Origin: Combretum micranthum
Lineage: Eukaryota; Streptophyta; Magnoliopsida; Myrtales; Combretaceae
NCBI GenBank assembly: GCA_024138025.1
Contig: JAMXBD010000065.1
Location: forward strand, 1,909,501-1,973,500
DNA length: 64,000 nucleotides
Direction of reading: 5' to 3'
Each line of letters starts with the position of its first letter. Within the stretch, counting starts at the first letter, position 1. A model generated the notes under the pieces. That model did no database searches and was not told the DNA's origin. It saw only the letters and a program-made list of their open reading frames with translations. This document shows, piece by piece, positions 57,321 through 64,000 of the stretch. The position numbers and the translations under genes are program-made.

Positions 57321-59650
57321 ATGATTTTCACAAATATAAGAATACGAAAAGAACATATCTTGATCCCTGATATAGAAATTGATTAGGATCATGAAGAAAA
57401 CAAGTTTCTCTCTCTTAACCCTGCTTTTTGTTACAGAGATTTGACAGAGACTGTTTTTATAACCCTAATTGGTAGAGAGGGGACCTATTTACACATAAAT
57501 ATGTTTTGATCTAGTATGTCCATCAAGTACCCAAATAGATGGTTGAGACTTATCCTGCTATTAAATAATTTTATAAGCCAAGCAGGAATTAATAGTTATT
57601 ATATTATTAACAACTTAAACTGAAACATGACCACATAATTGGGCCATACTCTAACATTCTCCCATTTGGCCCGATACTTCAAAACTTTACTTTAATAATG
57701 TAAATATTAAGTGCGCATAAACAAATCTCCCAACATCATCATAGGTTACCTCAATACAACAAATCACTTCATGTGAGTTATGGCGGCACACATTAACGTC
57801 GCATACTCCCTTCCATATACTACTACACTAGCAATTTAGGTATCATAAGTGATATATAAATATCATATAAGTCCACATTAATGTCTTTGTTAGAGATAGA
57901 TCCTGTTAAGTCAACATAATTCCTTCATGTTCATATACAATAACAGACAGTCAAACATGATGCATTAATATGTCAGAAACACAAATAAAATGAGCTTAGA
58001 GTGTCAATCACATAATGAACATAAAACATCATCATAACATCAATAATGGTTTTCAGTAATGCCCATCATTTCAACATGTTCACTAAATATCTTAGGTGGC
58101 AACCTTTTTGTCAATGGATCAATGATCATAAGATTTGTGCTAATGTGTTCAATTGACACTCTCTATTTTTGAACTTCTTCTTTAAGAACATGGTATTTCA
58201 ATTCCATATGTTTAGCATCTTTTGAATACTTGTCGTTTTTAGAGAAGAACATAACTGCAGAGTTATCATAATAATTTTTCAATGGCTTAGCAATGCTGTA
58301 GACAATTCTAAGTCTCGAAACAAAGTTCCACAACCATAATCATGAATAGTGGCCTCAAAACATGCCATAAACTCAACTTCTATAGTTGAGGCAATGATGA
58401 TAGACTACTACGCGCTCTTCCATGAGACCGCTCCTCTAGTTAAAAGGAACGCAGTCAAATGTGCCTTTCCGTGTATCAACACATCCAGCATAATTTGAAT
58501 CCGAATATCTTATCACCTCAAGATGATTAGCTTTCTTATAGGTGAGCATGTGATCTCTTGTTCCCTGTAAGTACCTCAACACCGTCTTTGCAGCTTTCTA
58601 ATGATCCAATCTCGGATTACTTTGATATTTGCTCAGCAGCTGAACTACAAAACTAACGTCTAGTCTAGTACAAGTCTGAGCATACATCAAGCTACCAACA
58701 ATAGAAGCATACGAAATTCATTCCATTTTCTTGTGCTCCATTTCATTCTTTTGGAATTGAATAAGGCTCAATTTATGTCCATTATGAATTGGGACAGCAC
58801 TTGAAGATCACCTTTCCATCTTAAATCTTTTTTGAACTTTGTTAATATATGCTTTCTGAGACAATCCTAACAATCCTTGTGATATGTCACGAAATATTTC
58901 AATTCGTATCACGTAGGATGCCTCACCCATATTTTTCATTTCAAAGTTTTTAGAAAGATATTTCTTGGTCTCATGTAATAGGCCAAGATCATTAGTAACA
59001 AGTAAAATGTCATCAAAATATAGGATTAGAATTATAAACTTTCTTCCATTGACCTTTAGATATATACATCGATCAACAATGTTTTTCTTAAATCCAAAGG
59101 AAATGATGGTATCATTGAACTTGAGATACCTTGTTTTTTTCTTTTTTTTGGACAACTTGAGATACCTTGTTAGGAATCTTATTTAAGCTCGTATATTGAT
59201 TTCTTAAGTTTACACATCATGTGCTCTTTTCCTTGAACAACAAAACCTTCAAGTTGGTCTATGTAAACTTCTTCATTTAAATTACCATTTAGAAAAGTAG
59301 TTTTCACACCCATTTGATGATGTTTTAAGTCATAATGAGCCACCAATGCCATGATAGTCCAAAATAAGTCCTTTTTAGATACTGGAGAAAATGTCTCTTT
59401 GTAGTCAATATCGTCTTTTTGAGTAAAATCATTGGCAACAAGTCTAGCTTTATGTCATTCGATATTGCCATTAGAGTCATGCTTTATCTTGAAAACCCAT
59501 TTAAACCCAACTCTCTTACATCCTTCAGGCAATTTAACGAGATCCCAGACTTCATTGTAGTCCATTGCTTTCAACTCTTCTTTTATGATGTTTAACCACT
59601 TGTTAGAATTATTACTTTTCATGGCTTATGAAAACCAAACTTGATCATCA
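57321..59650 (-). mobile_element. Ty1-copia remnant, one LTR and RT region
   Basis: On the minus strand a polypurine tract (AAATGGGAGAA) abuts an LTR start TGTTAGAGTATGGCCC whose outer base is 57656. The LTR runs leftward, perhaps to 57321, though that end is not fixed. Rightward lie minus-strand polyprotein remnants: RT with YFDDILLVTNDLGLLHETKK and LSQKAYINKVQKRFKM (58808-59155), then, in broken frames, the upstream RT blocks (MKKFT-TNLKVLLFKEK-type sequence near 59240). No second LTR was found within the window, so it is truncated on its 5' side. The YVDD motif reads YFDD. Confidence 0.8.
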
Positions 59651-62600
59651 TCAATTCCTAATTCAAATTACAACTTTTGTAGATAAACTACGAAATCATT
59701 AGAGATAGCATGAAATAGCTTCACTTTTATGCATAACTTAATTTGATATATATATTTTTAACTTAATTAAATCATGAATTTTGTTAAATATTTAGCTGAA
59801 TAGAATTTAATGAGTTTGTGTAATTTAGTATTAGTAGTGTATTCTATGATTTGTGTATGAAGGTGTTGTGTATGATTGATATTGATAAAATTACTTTTAT
59901 TATATAAATATGGTTGATAAGTTATATGCGTTAATAAATAAATATAGTGTATTAGTGTGTTTGATATTAGTGTTTATTATTATTTAAAAAATGGAAATAG
60001 AACGCGGCATGTGCCTTCGTCCGCTACCTTTCGCTGGTCGCCATTGACAAACTATGCGAGCCTAAATGAGCTCATTTTGAGGTCCCTTTTTTCACCCGAG
60101 GAGATCAAGTGTTAACCCTAGGACACATACTGATCTTAAATCTGAACTTCAATGATCCTTAAAAGCAAAATTATTTTGAAAATTTGTAACCCTCGGACCC
60201 TTCAAGTTCTGTAACGACCATTAATGGCTGTGTTTATCCCCTCCACCTTCCTCCTCTCTTCTTTTTAACTCGATCTTTCTCTCTCGATTGAGTATCTCTT
60301 GGACCATCTCCTCTCCCCAACCCACCAGATCTTTTTTTCATCTCCCTAGAGGAACCAATCTGATCGAACCCAAACCTCCTCTCTCTCTAGCCCTTTATCT
60401 CCAAGCTCCCCTTTCGGACTAGCAAAAATCATCGCAGGCCGCTACCATAAACTCTCTACAACAATCACATTAAACCTAGAAACGAGCACCACCCATTATC
60501 CATAACAAATCCCACACACAACTTTGAATCCCACCCACCCACCCACCCACAAACTCTAGAAACCAATACTGCGAAAACTGCTGCAATTGCGGCAATCAAC
60601 CACCATCACCAAAAATCACGCACTACCTATAACCAAACCTAACCTCCATTTCCACCACCACTCAAGAGACTAAGGTTACCACTTCCCATGTGTCAAGATC
60701 GACTGCCTTACATCGCCTCACTCAATCACCGATGACCCAAAACTCCAACCCATCACCTGGAGAGAGAGAGAGAGAGAGAGAGAGCACTAATTTCTTCTTA
60801 TCTTTTGCAGTTTTGAAGATTTGAACCCATTGCACGTGCTACCCACTTTGAACCCGACCAAGTCCAGCGTTCGAACTAGATTTGTGCAGTAAGCCCAATA
60901 AGCATGTCAAACACAACCTTTTATATTTTTTAGTTTGACTCGATTTGTCTTTGTCCTATTTTAGCTTGATGGTTTGGTTTGCTTTGTCTTGCTTGTAAAT
61001 GTAATCTAGCAAAAAAATAGTAGAAAACAAAAAAATAACGAAAAAAAATAGAAAATAGCAGAAAATGAAAATAGAAAGAAGGAGAAAAAAAAGAAGAAAA
61101 AGAAAAAAAAAATATATATATATATACATGTGTGTGCGTGTGTGGTGATATGCATGCTATAGTTCATGATGATATTAATATGTGATAACATGATATTTAG
61201 AAAAATAAAAATGAATTAGAAAATAGATAAAATCTTAAGATATAAATTTTGATATAGGTCTATCTATTAGAATATGATGTCATAGTGAATATCATTATAA
61301 TTATATTTGGATATGTAAATACTCGTATTAAATAAATTAAGATTAGATCACAAAAAAAATTAAAATTTTTATATAGGTATTGTAGGATTGTTGGCCTTGT
61401 CGGATTACTTTTTGATAAGTATGTGCCAAATCTTAATATGCTCTTTGATAGTGGTCTAAAATATGTTAAATCACACATAGTTTTGAGTTATCCTGTAAAT
61501 ATCGATTCTCTTCTTATAAAAGAAACTTAAAAATAAGAAAATTTATGAAAATTAACAAAATGGTTTTTACTTCCTTTTCCCATATGTGAGATATATATAT
61601 ATATATATAATAAAAAAATGTTTTTTACTAGATTATATATATAATATCACTTTGTTATTTTGTAAAATATCAAAAACAAAATAAATGAGGTTTTCCAAAA
61701 ATCAGTATAATTTTAGGAATTTTTTCAAAAAATAAAAATTAGATGCTTTACGCTTTTTTCAGGATCAAAACCAAACTAATAAATAACTTAAACTTGACAG
61801 ATTTTCACAATTAAAAGAACAAGCAAATTAAAAATTTTATAAAAATGAAAACGAACTATAGGGACCTGATTTTAGCTGGCAAATACATAGGTACCTAAGA
61901 GGAAGTCACAACAATAAAAAAATTCTTAGGTATTTTCCAAAAAGCAAAAAAAAAAAAAAATTGTAAATACAAATCTCTTTCAAAAAAGACTAAAAATTTG
62001 AAAAAAAATTGAAAAATCTAAAATTAACCTCCTTTTTGGCCCATATATTTAAAATTTCTAAAGCCCATCCAAAGCTTAGACAACCATTTAGGTTTTAAAA
62101 TAGTAGCCCCGGATTCATCAATTTATGGTTTTTTACGCGAACCAGTGGTTGAACTGGAAACCAAACTACCCATTTGGTTTCTAGTTCACTCCTTTTACGG
62201 CTTTAGCTTATAACAACTCCCAATCAAAAGACTTTTCAAAAACCGAGATTTTTTTACAAAAACCCTACTGGTTTCTTATTAAATGTTTCATATTAAATGG
62301 GCCGAGTTTGATATGGATCGGGACCTTTAGGAGAGTAGTAGCAAAATTCAGGCTCGACAATTACCTTAGTTAAATGTATGAACTTGAAATCAAAACAAGA
62401 GAAGCACAATGAAAATAAACTTAAATGAAAGAATCGACCGTATAGGTATAAGTGGGATAAGAATAAGTTTAATCAAAGAACTTAGGTTTCAGCTATTGAA
62501 CAAGGAGATTGACTTCGAAAATAGAAGCAATACATGAGATTATGATGTTTGAGAACCTCTCGGATCACCTACGATTGTTAAAGGAAAAGTTTGTAAATTT

Positions 62601-64000
62601 CATGATTTAAGTAAAGAATAAGAGAGCACACTAAATAAGCTTTCCAACGCCTATTCATTTGCGAAAATCCAAGTTAAAATGAGTAAGATAAGTCAAAATA
62701 AAAATTACACCACTAAATTGGAGATTTGGATCTTTGCAGGTGCTTTTTCTTAAGAAAACTTGTTCAAAGAAGCAATTTAAAATGAGTTTTGGAAAGTAGA
62801 CTTCACAAACTTTAAAATGCTTGCTCATACATTAAGATTAAATTAAAAACTCAAAAATGACAATAAAAACAGTAAAACCGGGAATTAAGGCAATTAAACA
62901 CAAATAGACCCTATGAAGTGGTTTTATACATAAGTAATGAATGTCTCTTATTCATTTCTTAGGATCATTAGAGTCATCTTTGGATTTCCTTATAGACTTT
63001 TATGATAGTTAAGTAAAGATGGACAGGTGAGTAACTCTGATCTATCACATTGGTCGTGCTTGTAATATAGTAGCACATAAAGTGGTATTATATTGAATAT
63101 GCTATGTATGCGGGATCGAGGTATCGTGTTCTTCGTGGTGATTGCTTGTCTTACAAACTATGTTATTGAAAGTGACAATTATTTGGTGTGAAAGCTAGAT
63201 GTATGAAGTATAATGCTGATTGTTTGTAAATTGCTTGATCATGTGATAATCTAACATAATACTATTGACCATTTAAGAAAGTTGGCCATGTATCACATAT
63301 ATTGCATCTATTGCATTAAGCATCGTAACATCACTAAATATTAGTGTTTCGGTTCTTTAGTATTTCTTTGTTTTTCTAGATGAAATGTTCATAGTTTTAT
63401 ACAAGAATACCTCTGCTCTATTTGGTTCCACAAGAACCATGTAGGAACCTGAAGGAGCATTGCCTATGGTGTCGACATGAAATGGCTAATACTTAGTGGA
63501 GTTTTTATGTTCTAAGGATAAGTCAAGTACTTAAGATATGTAAGCACCTAATGATAAGAAATGATTCATTCATGGTTAATTCCTTACTTCTTATTCTCTT
63601 CTTGGCTTGGTTGACCATTGAGACTTGGTTCATAAAACCCTAGTGACAAGGTGTAAATCTTCACCTTGTTTGGATTCTGGTTATCCAATCTTATATCTCT
63701 TCATATGTCTTATCGATGCATTGCATATGGTTGTTAATTCACTTGCTTGAAATTGTTGGTATGTGATATAATCTAGTTATTTAATTGAGTTGTGGAATCG
63801 GTCACACTCTTACATAATTTTCAGGTTACGACTCAGGTCATGGCTTGTTCCTATAAGGAGCTTTATTTTAGTAGGAACTCAAGGCTAAGGAGTTGGAGCA
63901 AGAAGGATATAGTCTAGTTATACTTAATATGTTTAGCTATAGTTCCTTTTGCTCAAGTTTTCAAGTCTGTGACATGTAAAGATAGACAATTAGTGCATTG
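59651..64000. other. intergenic, no gene recognised
   Basis: No coding region supported. Pyrimidine-rich stretches at 60230-60420 and C-rich text to 60750 look like 5'-leader or retrotransposon leader sequence. Simple repeats: (CCCA)n 60531-60550, (GA)n 60760-60784, (TA)n about 61112-61126 and 61590-61609, and long A/T runs. The last 1.7 kb has evenly distributed codons without open frames and could be old LTR sequence. Confidence 0.4.
60760..60784. repeat. (GA)n microsatellite
   Basis: About twelve GA units in a C-rich, leader-like region without a recognised gene. Confidence 0.95.

Overview
This is eudicot-type plant nuclear DNA. It is AT-rich, its genes are split by GT-AG introns, and transposons fill both introns and intergenic space. 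The species cannot be named from the sequence. No organelle, bacterial or viral block was seen.

Layout. (1) 812-20498, plus strand: the 3' half of a TPC1-type two-pore cation channel gene, domain II from about S8 to the stop. Eight exons join in frame. The first three introns are swollen (about 4.3, 8.2 and 5.0 kb) by a Pack-MULE carrying a STICHEL-like fragment (2907-4016), a nested copia element (7561-9541) and a second copia (13595-17577) that holds a Harbinger-like MITE (14198-14802). (2) 20830-27179: a decayed Mutator-like element (MULE, copy A). (3) 27273-27847: a 575-bp non-autonomous member of the same family (copy C). (4) 33139-28188, minus strand: a six-exon gene for a UBC25/UBC26-like ubiquitin-conjugating enzyme, apparently frameshifted in its last exon. 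(5) 33770-40411: a much better preserved MULE (copy B) with a MURA-type transposase gene and a plant-mobile-domain (PMD) gene. (6) 40421-51117: intergenic, with three hAT-type MITEs and a short LTR element with a degraded interior. (7) 51374-56348: a kinase fragment and a wall-associated-kinase-like (WAKL) pseudogene. (8) 57321-59650: a copia remnant. (9) 59650-64000: no gene recognised.

The most notable system is the MULE family A/B/C. All three insertions have perfect 9-bp target duplications and lie within 20 kb around the convergent TPC1 and UBC genes. A and B pair a transposase with a PMD protein of the MAIN/MAIL1 family. Their terminal inverted repeats carry tandem near-perfect palindromes, mostly spaced exactly 37 bp, which are plausible transposase-binding or hairpin sites. 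The transposase of B is broken by two apparent one-base losses although its termini are almost identical, which suggests recent movement helped in trans.
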